NCBI GenBank assembly: GCA_964577295.1
Contig: CAZNYN010000007.1
Location: forward strand, 7,107-71,106
Direction: 5' to 3'
DNA length: 64,000 nucleotides
Origin: CAZNYN01 sp964577295
GTDB lineage: Bacteria > Synergistota > Synergistia > Synergistales > Synergistaceae
The position numbers were made by a program, and so were the translations under genes. Each line of letters begins with the position of its first letter. The stretch's first letter is position 1. Under the pieces are notes generated by a model. That model was not told where the DNA came from and made no database searches. It saw nothing but the letters and a program-made list of their open reading frames with translations. Of the stretch, positions 8,509 to 16,849 are shown piece after piece.

Positions 8509-9458
8509 TGAGAAAACTTAAAAAAATGCCTTTCTTTCTTCCATTCGGAGGGTGCCACGGCAGGTGTGTATATTGCCACCAGCAGACAATAACAGGTGTC
8601 TCCGAACTTCCGTCTCCGCAATATGTCAGTTCTGTCTTAAAAGATCTTACGGAGCCGCGTGAAGTATGCTTTTTCGGCGGCTCCTTCTGCCGTTTTGAAT
8701 ACGATACGGTGCGAGCTTATCTGGATGCCGTCGCGGAGTATGCTCCGAGCGGCAGCAGGATACGTTTTTCCACGTACCCCGGTGACTTGCGGAATGATAA
8801 GCTGCGCTCTCTTGTGCTCTCTTATCCCATAGCATGTGTGGAGCTGGGCATACCTTCTCTTGACAGAAAAGTCCTTTCCTCGTGCAGGAGGGAGGCAGAC
8901 CCTGACGCTATATTGGAAGATATAAGGCTTCTGCGCGATGAATCCGTAAATCTTGCGGTGCAGATGATGATAGGTCTTCCGGGGCAGAACCTTGAAAGCA
9001 GTTTGTCCGACCTCTCTGTTATAGCTAATATAAAAGGACCCCTAGACTGGGATCTGCGTCTATATCCCTGTCTTGTAATAGAAGGAACTGATCTCTTCTC
9101 TATGCTGAACTTGGGAGAGTACACCCCCCTCTCTGTGGAAGACGCGGTAAAGTGGGGCGGAATATTTATGGATGAGGCTGTTGGAATGGGATTTCGTCCC
9201 ATAAGGGCGGGACTTCAGGAATCGCTTCTTCTTGCCTCTCAGGTAAGAGGAGGCCCTCACCATCCGGCTCTGGGTGAGCTGATATTCAGCGAAGCTTACG
9301 CCATAAAGCTGGTCAGGCTTAACCCGAAAGGGCCGTGGACTCTGCCCTCTTCGGAAATGTCAAAATTTACGGGACATCGTAAGTTCGGAACAAAGCGCCT
9401 TGCCGAAAAAGCCGGAATAACATTGAAAGAAGCGGAGGAGCGGATCTCGTTCTTCTGA
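8508..9458 (+). CDS. Radical SAM protein (Elp3-like N-terminal type)
   Basis: 316 aa. The cluster-binding motif CHGRCVYC (CxxxCxxC) lies near residue 15, after the FFLPFGG segment seen in Elp3-like radical SAM proteins, and FFGGSF is the glycine motif for SAM. The acetyltransferase (GNAT) domain of true Elp3 is absent. ATG overlaps the ImmA stop codon (ATGA), implying translational coupling. The reaction is not predictable; a tRNA modification or oxidative decarboxylation-like step would be guesses. Confidence 0.85.
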   Translation: MRKLKKMPFFLPFGGCHGRCVYCHQQTITGVSELPSPQYVSSVLKDLTEPREVCFFGGSFCRFEYDTVRAYLDAVAEYAPSGSRIRFSTYPGDLRNDKLRSLVLSYPIACVELGIPSLDRKVLSSCRREADPDAILEDIRLLRDESVNLAVQMMIGLPGQNLESSLSDLSVIANIKGPLDWDLRLYPCLVIEGTDLFSMLNLGEYTPLSVEDAVKWGGIFMDEAVGMGFRPIRAGLQESLLLASQVRGGPHHPALGELIFSEAYAIKLVRLNPKGPWTLPSSEMSKFTGHRKFGTKRLAEKAGITLKEAEERISFF

Positions 9459-9501
9459 TTCGGATAGAAAGAAAACTCATTTGCGGAAGGCGGTGTAAGT
9501 T

Positions 9502-10656
9502 ATGGACAAAAGAGAGAAGATAATATCTCTGTTCGGCAGGTATGACAACGGAAAATTTTCTGCGAAGAACAGATTTTTAAGATCAGCTACATGGCTTGCC
9601 GGCTCTGACGAGAAGAACGGGGCAATGTCTTTCGCGGAAATATCAAGAACTGCGGAAGTTGCGGCAGGCGGAGCGGGCACTGTTATCACGGGAGCCGCTT
9701 ACGTGAGCGCCGACGGAAAGTTCGGAATAAGACAGTGGGGGCTGCATGATGACAGCCGCATCGAAGATGTAAGAAAACTTTCCAAAGCCGCGCACAGACA
9801 GGATTCCAAACTGATAGTTCAGCTTGCACATTCTGGCGGCCAAAGAGACGCCTCTATAATAGACGATACTGCCATAATAGCCCCATCCGAAACGGTGCAC
9901 CAGGGACGGACATACTCATCGAAGGCCATGACCGAAGATGATATTAAGCGCGTAATTGCCGACTTCGTTTCCGCCGCCTTGAGGGCAAAGAGCGGGGGTG
10001 CGGACGGCGTGGAAATTCACGGCGGCCATGGATTTTTATTTACACAATTTTTATCGCCCATAACAAATATGCGCACGGACCGTTACGGAGGCACTCTTGA
10101 AAACAGAGCCCGCATACTGCGCGAAGCCGTAAGAGAAGTAAAAAAAGCGGTTGGAGATAATTTCTCCGTATGGGCAAAAATCAGCATATCCGAAGGAATA
10201 GAGAAGGGATACGGAGAAGAGGACGGACTTGCCGCAGCAAAACTTCTGCTTGACGACGGCATTGACGGCATCGAAGTCTCCAACGGCACAATTTACTCCG
10301 ACGCGCTGCATATGCCGTCACTTGTCGGAGTCTCTGCCGGCGAATCGGAAGCACCGTCCATGGAATACGCCGCATCTCTTAAAAAATATGGGAAATCAGG
10401 ACAGGTCATCATCCTGACAGGCGGAATAAGAAGCCTCTCCACCATGGCTGATCTTATTTTTGAAGAGAAGTGCGACCTGCTTGGCATGAGCCGTCCCTTT
10501 AATGCCGAGCCCGATTTAATAAACCGCTGGGCAGAGGAAGATTCCCGCCCCTCCGCGTGTCTTTCCTGCAATGCGTGCTTTAACACTGCGGCGAAGGGCA
10601 TCATTGACTGCCCGATAATAAGGGACAGGAACGAGGGCTTTTGGGATCCTCTTTAA
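9502..10656 (+). CDS. NADH:flavin oxidoreductase, Old Yellow Enzyme family
   Basis: 384-aa FMN-dependent TIM-barrel reductase. Family segments visible: QLAHSGGQ, GADGVEIHGGHGFLFTQFLSP, TNMRTDRYGGTLENRAR and the phosphate-binding GGIRS late in the chain. The C-terminus has CLSCNACF and a further Cys ten residues on, resembling the iron-sulfur site of 2,4-dienoyl-CoA-reductase-type members, but the FAD/NAD domain of those enzymes is absent. Likely reduces an activated alkene; substrate unknown. Well-placed SD GGAAGGCGG upstream. Monocistronic in appearance. Confidence 0.9.
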   Translation: MDKREKIISLFGRYDNGKFSAKNRFLRSATWLAGSDEKNGAMSFAEISRTAEVAAGGAGTVITGAAYVSADGKFGIRQWGLHDDSRIEDVRKLSKAAHRQDSKLIVQLAHSGGQRDASIIDDTAIIAPSETVHQGRTYSSKAMTEDDIKRVIADFVSAALRAKSGGADGVEIHGGHGFLFTQFLSPITNMRTDRYGGTLENRARILREAVREVKKAVGDNFSVWAKISISEGIEKGYGEEDGLAAAKLLLDDGIDGIEVSNGTIYSDALHMPSLVGVSAGESEAPSMEYAASLKKYGKSGQVIILTGGIRSLSTMADLIFEEKCDLLGMSRPFNAEPDLINRWAEEDSRPSACLSCNACFNTAAKGIIDCPIIRDRNEGFWDPL

Positions 10657-10838
10657 GATAGGCATTGAACGCAGGAATTCCATACTTAGGAATAGGTATT
10701 TTGGCTGAACTATCTGACACTAAAGTGGACTACTGTTGACAAAGAATACTTCTGCTAATAGACTTGTTCTCCATGAACATCTAATCTTGAAGGTTTAATT
10801 GTTTTGGATTATTTCCATCTATATAAGGAGTGTTTTTT

Positions 10839-11705
10839 ATGGATAGTACACAGCTGCAGAATCTGCTAATGGAAAGAGCGCACACCATGCCAAACAAAGC
10901 TAGGCGCGTGGCTGAATATCTTCTTGCCAATATGCGTGAGGCGTCTTTCCGTTCAATAGGTGACATCGCAGATGAGCTTAAAGTCTCAAAAGCGCAGCTT
11001 GTCCGCGTTGCTCAGATGCTTGGCTTTTCAGGATATGCCGAACTTAAGAACTGTCTGCAGAAGGCGATTTTGGAACAGATTAACCCGGCCGCACTTCTTG
11101 CCCGTGCCGTAAGCAGCGGAGACTCGTTCCCCGACAGCATTTTCCGCGCGGAGCATGCAAACCTTGACGATACAATGGCTCAGCTCACGGCGGAAGATAC
11201 GGAGAAGTTCTGTGATCTTGTAAAAGATGCCGCAAACGTCTACTGCGTCGGATGGGGTATCTCTTCGCTCGTAATGGAGCTTTTGCAGATGCGCCTTGCC
11301 GTAATGGGACGCAAAAGCGAGCTTCTGCGCCGCGGCAGCCTATCGCTTTGGGAGCAGGCCCGCTGCGTGAAGCCCGGCGATCTTGTGGTGGTCTGCGAAC
11401 TTCCGAGTTATGCCGTCGAAGTCACAGAAGCTGTTGAGATTGCAAGCAGAAATGGAGCTAAGGTAGTTACGATAACGGACAGCGCGGCATCGCCCGTATG
11501 CCGTTTTGCAGAGCTTTCATTCTTTGTCTCGGCTAACAGCCCGACATTCGGAAGCAGCATAATAGGGCCTCTCTTCCTATCACATGTGCTTACATCGGCT
11601 CTTGCCGTTTCCTTGGGAGACGAGGCTAGAAAGTCTTTTGACGAGCAGGCTCATTTCCTGCATGACGAAAGGATATTCCACCCCATCTTCGGCCTGAAAT
11701 ATTAA
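10839..11705 (+). CDS. MurR/RpiR-family transcriptional regulator
   Basis: 288 aa: N-terminal RpiR helix-turn-helix (residues about 1-77, with SIGDIADELKVSKAQLVRVAQMLGFSGYAELK) and a C-terminal SIS domain (about 115-260) that binds phosphosugars in characterised members. ATG 10839 has SD AAGGAG 8 bases upstream. No sugar-catabolic genes flank it, so the effector and targets are unknown. The 182 bases before it contain a TTGACA at 10736-10741 but no convincing -10 at proper spacing. Confidence 0.88.
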   Translation: MDSTQLQNLLMERAHTMPNKARRVAEYLLANMREASFRSIGDIADELKVSKAQLVRVAQMLGFSGYAELKNCLQKAILEQINPAALLARAVSSGDSFPDSIFRAEHANLDDTMAQLTAEDTEKFCDLVKDAANVYCVGWGISSLVMELLQMRLAVMGRKSELLRRGSLSLWEQARCVKPGDLVVVCELPSYAVEVTEAVEIASRNGAKVVTITDSAASPVCRFAELSFFVSANSPTFGSSIIGPLFLSHVLTSALAVSLGDEARKSFDEQAHFLHDERIFHPIFGLKY

Positions 11706-11730
11706 TTGCGAAGTATCGAATCTTAAAAAA

Positions 11731-11757
11731 ATAGGAGCCGTTTTGAACGGCTCCTAT
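11731..11757. terminator. Bidirectional intrinsic terminator
   Basis: Perfect 12-bp stem (11731-11742 with 11746-11757), three-base loop, A-run on the left and T-run on the right, between the convergent RpiR gene and the minus-strand gene starting its end at 11762. Confidence 0.9.
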
Positions 11758-11761
11758 TTTT

Positions 11762-12589
11762 TTACCTTTTCCAGCTCAGCGTTCCGAGCTTCTGCATTTG
11801 GAAATTCAGCATCGTTTCGGCCTGGGGCGGTTTTCCTGCTGCGAGATTATTAAATTCCTCAAGCATCCTGACATACGCCAGCCTCTTGACCGGAGAATAT
11901 TCTCCCTGTATCCCTGCTTTTAAAAGAATCGCAAGCTGTCTGTAAACATCGGGAACAGGAACAAAAGAGGGGCCTTCCGGCGTCATTCTGACAGTATAGA
12001 CAAAAGAGTAGCTCTCTCTTCCGCTGAACTTTCCCGCCTTGTTGTATGACGGCGTGGCGGGTGAGACATATATTGCTGTGCCTTTGGGGACTATAAGTTT
12101 GGCCGGTATAATATCCCATCTTGTGTACTGATACGGAGTCGATGAGATAAATAATTTGGGAGACCATGTTGTCATTCCGATCCACAGGTGTGCTCCGTCC
12201 CCTTCAAAATTTGTAAATGACAGCCTCCACATGAGATCGTCCTTGTTATCCTGGTCAACCTGCGATATGAATGAAGAGTCGGATATAAAAGAGAGCCCCT
12301 CTATCTCTTCGATTGGCACAGCTCCGGCAGGGGATCTCAGCCATGCCGATGTGACGCTGCCGTTCTGCTGCTCAAATACAAGGACGATGGGGAAGTCGGA
12401 CACTCGCATGGTTCTGACACTTATACGTCCCTCAGTAGGATCATCGCAAGGCAGCAGACGGATAAAAACCGCCAGCAGAACTATCAGACACGGAAGCAGC
12501 AAAGAACGCCGCGAGGCCTTGTATCCGTCAAGAAACGCGGTGATTTTTCCCGCTGCTTTATTCGTGGGTGTCATAGTTTTGTTATCCAT
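11762..12589 (-). CDS. Unknown membrane-anchored protein coupled to folK
   Basis: 275 aa, not recognised. A short basic cytoplasmic N-terminus (ending YKASRR) is followed by one transmembrane helix (about residues 28-47) and a ~225-residue extracytoplasmic domain rich in beta-strand-like stretches and aromatic residues. No cysteine pairs or catalytic motif are obvious. Its start codon lies inside the 3' end of folK (19-base overlap), so it is translated together with the folate genes. A link to folate is not implied by the sequence; a cell-envelope role is more likely. Confidence 0.78.
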   Translation of the reverse strand: MDNKTMTPTNKAAGKITAFLDGYKASRRSLLLPCLIVLLAVFIRLLPCDDPTEGRISVRTMRVSDFPIVLVFEQQNGSVTSAWLRSPAGAVPIEEIEGLSFISDSSFISQVDQDNKDDLMWRLSFTNFEGDGAHLWIGMTTWSPKLFISSTPYQYTRWDIIPAKLIVPKGTAIYVSPATPSYNKAGKFSGRESYSFVYTVRMTPEGPSFVPVPDVYRQLAILLKAGIQGEYSPVKRLAYVRMLEEFNNLAAGKPPQAETMLNFQMQKLGTLSWKR

Positions 12590-13062
12590 TTCATATTTTG
12601 TGATGTGAGTTTGTCGGCTATCTCGGAAACGCTCTTTTCCAGCAACGGATGACGCATCTCGGGAGCAATCTCGGAAAGAGGAATCATGACAAAATCCCTA
12701 TCCTGCATCATGGGATGCGGAACGGTAAGCCTATCGGATGTGAAAATCTCTTCTTCAATGAGGACTATGTCTATATCTATTTCTCTCGGTCCCCAGTGTG
12801 CGCGCGCTATGCGCCCAAGCTTTTTTTCCGCACTTTTGACGGCGTCAAGCATATTTTCGGGTTCAAGCTCGCTCTCTGCGATAAGGCACATATTGAGAAA
12901 AGAGGGCTGATTCTCCACTCCCCATGGCTTTGTCTCCCACACTCTGCTGGTTTTAAGTATCTTAAATCCGCTGTGCGCGAGCTCGTCAATGGCACTGCGG
13001 AGATAGAGCAGCCTGTTTCCCATATTTGAACCCAGTGCCAAAGCCACTTTTCTGTTACTCAT
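12571..13062 (-). CDS. folK: 2-amino-4-hydroxy-6-hydroxymethyldihydropteridine pyrophosphokinase
   Basis: HPPK transfers pyrophosphate from ATP to hydroxymethyl-dihydropterin, the step before dihydropteroate synthase. Family blocks: ALGSNMGNR at the N-terminus, WGPREIDIDIVL (the metal-binding DxD) and VPHPMMQDRDFVMIPL. 163 aa from ATG 13062; GTG 13071 is an alternative start with a GAGG site. Overlaps folP by eight bases upstream and the unknown anchored gene downstream, so the three are translationally coupled. Confidence 0.93.
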   Translation of the reverse strand: MSNRKVALALGSNMGNRLLYLRSAIDELAHSGFKILKTSRVWETKPWGVENQPSFLNMCLIAESELEPENMLDAVKSAEKKLGRIARAHWGPREIDIDIVLIEEEIFTSDRLTVPHPMMQDRDFVMIPLSEIAPEMRHPLLEKSVSEIADKLTSQNMKWITKL

Positions 13063-14275
13063 AATGCGCACTCTTAATGGCCTCAGTCATCATTACGGCC
13101 TTTTTATTCTCTTTAACGTCGTGAACCCTAACGATATCTATGCCTTGCCATGCACATAGGGAAGATACTGCGGCTGTTCCTTCCAGTCTCTCTTCCGCAG
13201 ACGGCGAATCTGTGGCAAAGCCTATGGTTCCCTTGCGCGAGACTCCGACAAGGATGGGAAGCCCGAATGTGTCAAATGCTCTCATGTTGCGCAGGAGATA
13301 TAGGTTTTGATTGTGATTTTTTGCAAAGCCTATTCCAGGGTCGAGTATTATGTGTGAGCGTTTTGTTCCCATGCTTTCTGCTTTTGCTATGCTCTCGTCA
13401 AAAAACCGTGTCATTTCGAGCAGGATGTTGTCGTAGACGCACATATCCCTCATTGTTTCGGGAGTGCCTCTCATGTGCATTAATACGAGCATCGCGTTAA
13501 ATTCGGAAGCTATTTTCGCAATCTCCGGTTCGTATGTAAGTCCCGATATATCGTTTATTATGTCCGCACCCACGTCAAGAGCCGCTCTTGCTACGGAAGA
13601 TCTCGTAGTATCTATGGAGAGGGGCATGCGGGGAAGTTCTTTTCTTATAATCTTTACCGCCTCGGAAACGCGGCGTATTTCATCATCCTCGGGAACTCTG
13701 GAAGAGCCGGGGCGTGTAGATTCTGCGCCTATGTCCAGTATATCCGCTCCCTCCTCCGCAAGGAGTACGGCTCTTTGAAGGGCTGCGTCTATGCTGCCGT
13801 TTGTCCTGCTTGCCGAAAAAAATGAGTCGTCCGTAAGGTTGATAATCCCCATTATTTTTGTGCGGTCTCCGAAAGTAATAGACGCGCCGCACGGCAGGAG
13901 AACGCTTGTGGTCTTTCTGTTAATTCCGTTTAGAGCTCCTCTTATTCCGGCAACAACGGAAGGCAGCCCCCACCATGGCATCGTGTCAAGCTTATCCGCC
14001 AAAAAGCCGAGCTGCTTCGGCGCAGCGAATATAATAACGTCCGTATATGGTTCCGCTGCTCCCACGGCCTTTGCGCTCAAAGCCGCATCTCCTCCGCGGG
14101 AGAGCATCTCCTGCTTTATCACATTTGCTGCTCTTACATCTACATGGGGGACAAAGAGGCACTTTACCTCTCTTCTGTTTGCAAAAAACGGAAGAGAGCG
14201 TATGTCGGCACCTACAGACTCAAGAGCCTGAGAGAGCTGAGAGTTGTTTAGAAATTCAAGTTGGTATAAAGACAT
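13055..14275 (-). CDS. folP: Dihydropteroate synthase with N-terminal extension
   Basis: Condenses p-aminobenzoate with hydroxymethyl-dihydropterin pyrophosphate. The TIM-barrel domain (from about residue 135) shows IMGIINLTDDSFF, DIGAESTRPGS, LSIDTTR, INDISG, LMHMRGTPETM and DPGIGFAK. The first 130 residues are an extra domain outside the classic enzyme, seen in some anaerobes. The usual NVTPDSF loop reads NLTDDSF here (Pro to Asp). Good SD (AAGGGTG). Second gene of the minus operon with folK. Confidence 0.93.
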   Translation of the reverse strand: MSLYQLEFLNNSQLSQALESVGADIRSLPFFANRREVKCLFVPHVDVRAANVIKQEMLSRGGDAALSAKAVGAAEPYTDVIIFAAPKQLGFLADKLDTMPWWGLPSVVAGIRGALNGINRKTTSVLLPCGASITFGDRTKIMGIINLTDDSFFSASRTNGSIDAALQRAVLLAEEGADILDIGAESTRPGSSRVPEDDEIRRVSEAVKIIRKELPRMPLSIDTTRSSVARAALDVGADIINDISGLTYEPEIAKIASEFNAMLVLMHMRGTPETMRDMCVYDNILLEMTRFFDESIAKAESMGTKRSHIILDPGIGFAKNHNQNLYLLRNMRAFDTFGLPILVGVSRKGTIGFATDSPSAEERLEGTAAVSSLCAWQGIDIVRVHDVKENKKAVMMTEAIKSAHYE

Positions 14276-14292
14276 ATTTTCACCCTTGCCTA

Positions 14293-14937
14293 TCAGTCGA
14301 ATTCTTGGATTATAGGAATATCTTTAAGATGCTCTGTGTAATTAAGCCCCATAAGGCAGTAGCCGTGGACGGAGTCATAAGTCAGAACACTGTACGATGC
14401 CGTATCAAAGTGAAGCCTCCAGTAGCATGGCTTAGCTATCTGAAGAGCTCCTGCCAGCATAGGTTTTAGCACTCCTCTGTGTCCTACAATGGCTATGGTC
14501 TCTCCCTCTCTCTCCTCGATAACTTTGGAGAGCGCTTTCAGAGAACGCTCTTTGACCGCATCCAGGCTCTCTCCGCCTTCGATAATAAGCTCCTCCGGTC
14601 TGTTGAGCCATGTTTCCCACATATCCGGGCACTCTTCTGCCAGTTCAGCTTTCAGTCTGTTCTCCCATACGCCGATACAAATATTATTGAAGCCTTCGGA
14701 CGTTTCATAATCCGCTCCAACAGCTTCGCATAAAATTTCCGCCGTCTTTGTGGCACGCACAAGAGGACTTGAGTATATGTGTTTTATACCTTTGTCTTTA
14801 AGAGCTTCCGCAAGAGCGCGGGCTTGAATGATTCCGTTCTCGTTCAGAGGAAAGTTCATATGTCCTCTTATCCTTTTTTCTTTATTTCCTTCACACTCGC
14901 CGTGGCGGATGAGATAAATGGTTGTCTTATGTTCCAT
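14293..14937 (-). CDS. Histidine phosphatase family protein (phosphoglycerate-mutase fold)
   Basis: 214 aa. RHGECEGN carries the phosphorylated histidine (residue 11), SSPLVRATKTAE the second arginine block, and VGHRGVLKPML the second catalytic histidine. Could be a CobC-like phosphatase, a mutase or a pathway phosphatase; the sequence does not decide. Only 17 bases separate it from folP, so it heads the folate operon, where a dihydroneopterin-phosphate dephosphorylation role is conceivable but unproven. SD AAGGGGC upstream. Confidence 0.85.
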   Translation of the reverse strand: MEHKTTIYLIRHGECEGNKEKRIRGHMNFPLNENGIIQARALAEALKDKGIKHIYSSPLVRATKTAEILCEAVGADYETSEGFNNICIGVWENRLKAELAEECPDMWETWLNRPEELIIEGGESLDAVKERSLKALSKVIEEREGETIAIVGHRGVLKPMLAGALQIAKPCYWRLHFDTASYSVLTYDSVHGYCLMGLNYTEHLKDIPIIQEFD

Positions 14938-15069
14938 AACATATTGCCCCTTGTCATCAATATTTCGCTGTCAGCATTTCAACATTATACAATTATAAAC
15001 GCTATTCAAGCTATGCGTCGTACATAATCTTAATACGTAAAAAGTACTACTCTAATTCTCTGACCTGTC

Positions 15070-15098
15070 TTGACATTTGCACACAGGACTGCTATTCT
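15070..15098 (+). promoter_or_regulatory. Sigma-70-type promoter of the heat-shock operon
   Basis: Perfect TTGACA (15070-15075), 17-base spacer and TATTCT (15093-15098), placing the transcription start just before the CIRCE element. Confidence 0.85.
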
Positions 15099-15116
15099 TA
15101 TGCCGTTGAAAATGAT

Positions 15117-15143
15117 TTAGCACTCGTATCGTTAGAGTGCTAA
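15117..15143 (+). promoter_or_regulatory. CIRCE operator (HrcA-binding site)
   Basis: Exact consensus TTAGCACTC - N9 - GAGTGCTAA, immediately upstream of hrcA. HrcA bound here represses the hrcA-grpE-dnaK-dnaJ operon at normal temperature and is released on heat shock; this is established for the element. Confidence 0.97.
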
Positions 15144-15163
15144 CAAAAGGAGGAGGCGTTCTG

Positions 15164-16189
15164 ATGTTAACCGAAAGGCAATTGGAAGTAGTTCTCTCTG
15201 TTGTCTATGAGTACATCAGAAGCGGTGAGAGCGTGGGTTCAAGAACTGTTTCACGCAGATATCTCACAGGACATAGTTCCGCCACAATCCGCAACGAAAT
15301 GTCAGACTTGGAAGAGATGGGTTTCTTAAAACAGACTCATACGTCCTCGGGCAGAGTTCCGACAACTCAGGGATATCGTCTTTATGTGGACTCGGTGCTT
15401 CAACGACTGGATTCCAAAAAGCACTTTTCCAAGTGGGCAAGAAGCCTCGGCGAACACCGCGGAGGGTTGGACGGGGCTCTTGAGTCCGCCTCGGACAGAT
15501 TAAGCAAAGTATCCGACTATGTTGGGGTTGCAGCCGTAACTCCGTTGGATGTGGTTCGGTTCCAAAGAGTTGATTTCGTAAGAATGGGAGAGCAGAGTGT
15601 ACTTCTCCTTGTGGTTCTTCAGGGCGGACTTGTTCATCAGAATAGGATAAACCTTCCGTGGAACATATCTCAGGATTACCTGGACGAACTTGCTCACAGG
15701 CTCAACCTCTTTGCCGGACGTCCATGGAGCGAGATAAAGAACACTGTAGGAGACTACATAGCGGAAGAGCTCAGAGACTACAGAGAATCCTGCGAAAAGG
15801 CTCTTAAAGAACTTGAACGCATAATGCTCTCTCCGTCGATGAAAGTTTTCACCGGCTCAATGAGCCACATGCTCAAACTTCCAGATTTTCAGGATTTGGG
15901 GCGCATACAGGCTCTTTATTCGTTTTTGGAGCAGGAAAGCAGTATGGCGGAGTTGGTGAACAGTTGCTCAAAAGATGGCATGAACGTACTTATAGGAGAA
16001 GAAAACGATTCTCCTGCGATGAAACGATCCTCTCTTGTAGCAGCTTCGATGGTTGCGGACGGGCAGAGAGCCGTAATAGGGGTTATCGGCCCCGAACGTA
16101 TGGATTACGAAAAAGTAATAGCAGCAATAGACAGGGTCCTTCAAGGTCTGGATCCGGAATCTGAACGGGAGGACAGTGCAAATGAGTGA
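15164..16189 (+). CDS. hrcA: Heat-inducible transcription repressor HrcA
   Basis: 341 aa. Winged helix N-terminus (LTERQLEVVLSVVYEYIRSGESVGSR, HSSATIRNEMSDLEEMGFL, THTSSGRVPTTQGYR) followed by the GAF-like and dimerisation domains. ATG 15164 is preceded by AAGGAGGAGG; a GTG at 15137 lies inside CIRCE and is not the start. First gene of hrcA-grpE-dnaK-dnaJ, autoregulated through the adjacent CIRCE. Confidence 0.96.
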   Translation: MLTERQLEVVLSVVYEYIRSGESVGSRTVSRRYLTGHSSATIRNEMSDLEEMGFLKQTHTSSGRVPTTQGYRLYVDSVLQRLDSKKHFSKWARSLGEHRGGLDGALESASDRLSKVSDYVGVAAVTPLDVVRFQRVDFVRMGEQSVLLLVVLQGGLVHQNRINLPWNISQDYLDELAHRLNLFAGRPWSEIKNTVGDYIAEELRDYRESCEKALKELERIMLSPSMKVFTGSMSHMLKLPDFQDLGRIQALYSFLEQESSMAELVNSCSKDGMNVLIGEENDSPAMKRSSLVAASMVADGQRAVIGVIGPERMDYEKVIAAIDRVLQGLDPESEREDSANE

Positions 16190-16757
16190 AGAATTGAAGA
16201 AAGACAGCGTAACAGCCGAAGATCCAGTTGCGGTTGTGGAAGAGAAAAACTACGAGGAACTCTACGAAGCTCTTAATGCCGAACACGAAAAACTTCTTGC
16301 CGAAAAAGAAAAAGACGAAGCGGAGAAAAAATCTCTCGCGGAAGAAGCGGCAAGAGCACGCGCCGACTACTACAATTTAAGAACAAGAGTCGAACGCGAC
16401 AGAGAACGCGACCGCAAAATGGCGGCCGAAAAAGCGGTAGAAGCTCTGCTTCCCGTGTATGAAAACATAGAAAGAATCTGCTCTGCGGTCGAAGACAGAG
16501 AGAGCAGTCTTTATAAAGGCATGACAATGGTTATAAAGCAGTTCGCAGAGTCCATGTACTCTTTGGGACTTGAAGCCATAGATACGGAGGGGCCCTTTGA
16601 CCCCGCGCTTCACGAAGCCGTATCGATGGAGCCGATTGATGACGAGTCCAAGGACGGACACATAATAGGAACTGTCAGAAAAGGCTACAAGCTGGCAGGA
16701 CGAGTGATAAAAGCGCCGCAGGTTCGAGTCGGCAGGTACGCAAAAACGTCTGAGTGA
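16182..16757 (+). CDS. grpE: Nucleotide exchange factor GrpE
   Basis: 191 aa. A charged, Glu/Lys-rich coiled coil (about residues 25-80, including RADYYNLRTRVERDRERD) is followed by the beta-domain ending in GYKLAGRVIKAPQVRVG, which releases ADP from DnaK. ATG 16182 has GGGAGG 8 bases upstream and overlaps the hrcA end by eight bases. Confidence 0.95.
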   Translation: MSEELKKDSVTAEDPVAVVEEKNYEELYEALNAEHEKLLAEKEKDEAEKKSLAEEAARARADYYNLRTRVERDRERDRKMAAEKAVEALLPVYENIERICSAVEDRESSLYKGMTMVIKQFAESMYSLGLEAIDTEGPFDPALHEAVSMEPIDDESKDGHIIGTVRKGYKLAGRVIKAPQVRVGRYAKTSE

Positions 16758-16849
16758 AGGTCAGGGGTACAATCCAAAATAAAAAACTTCGCACAGACGG
16801 TAAATAAGGAAACAATAAAACACATATATAAAGAAAGATGGGATCGCAT

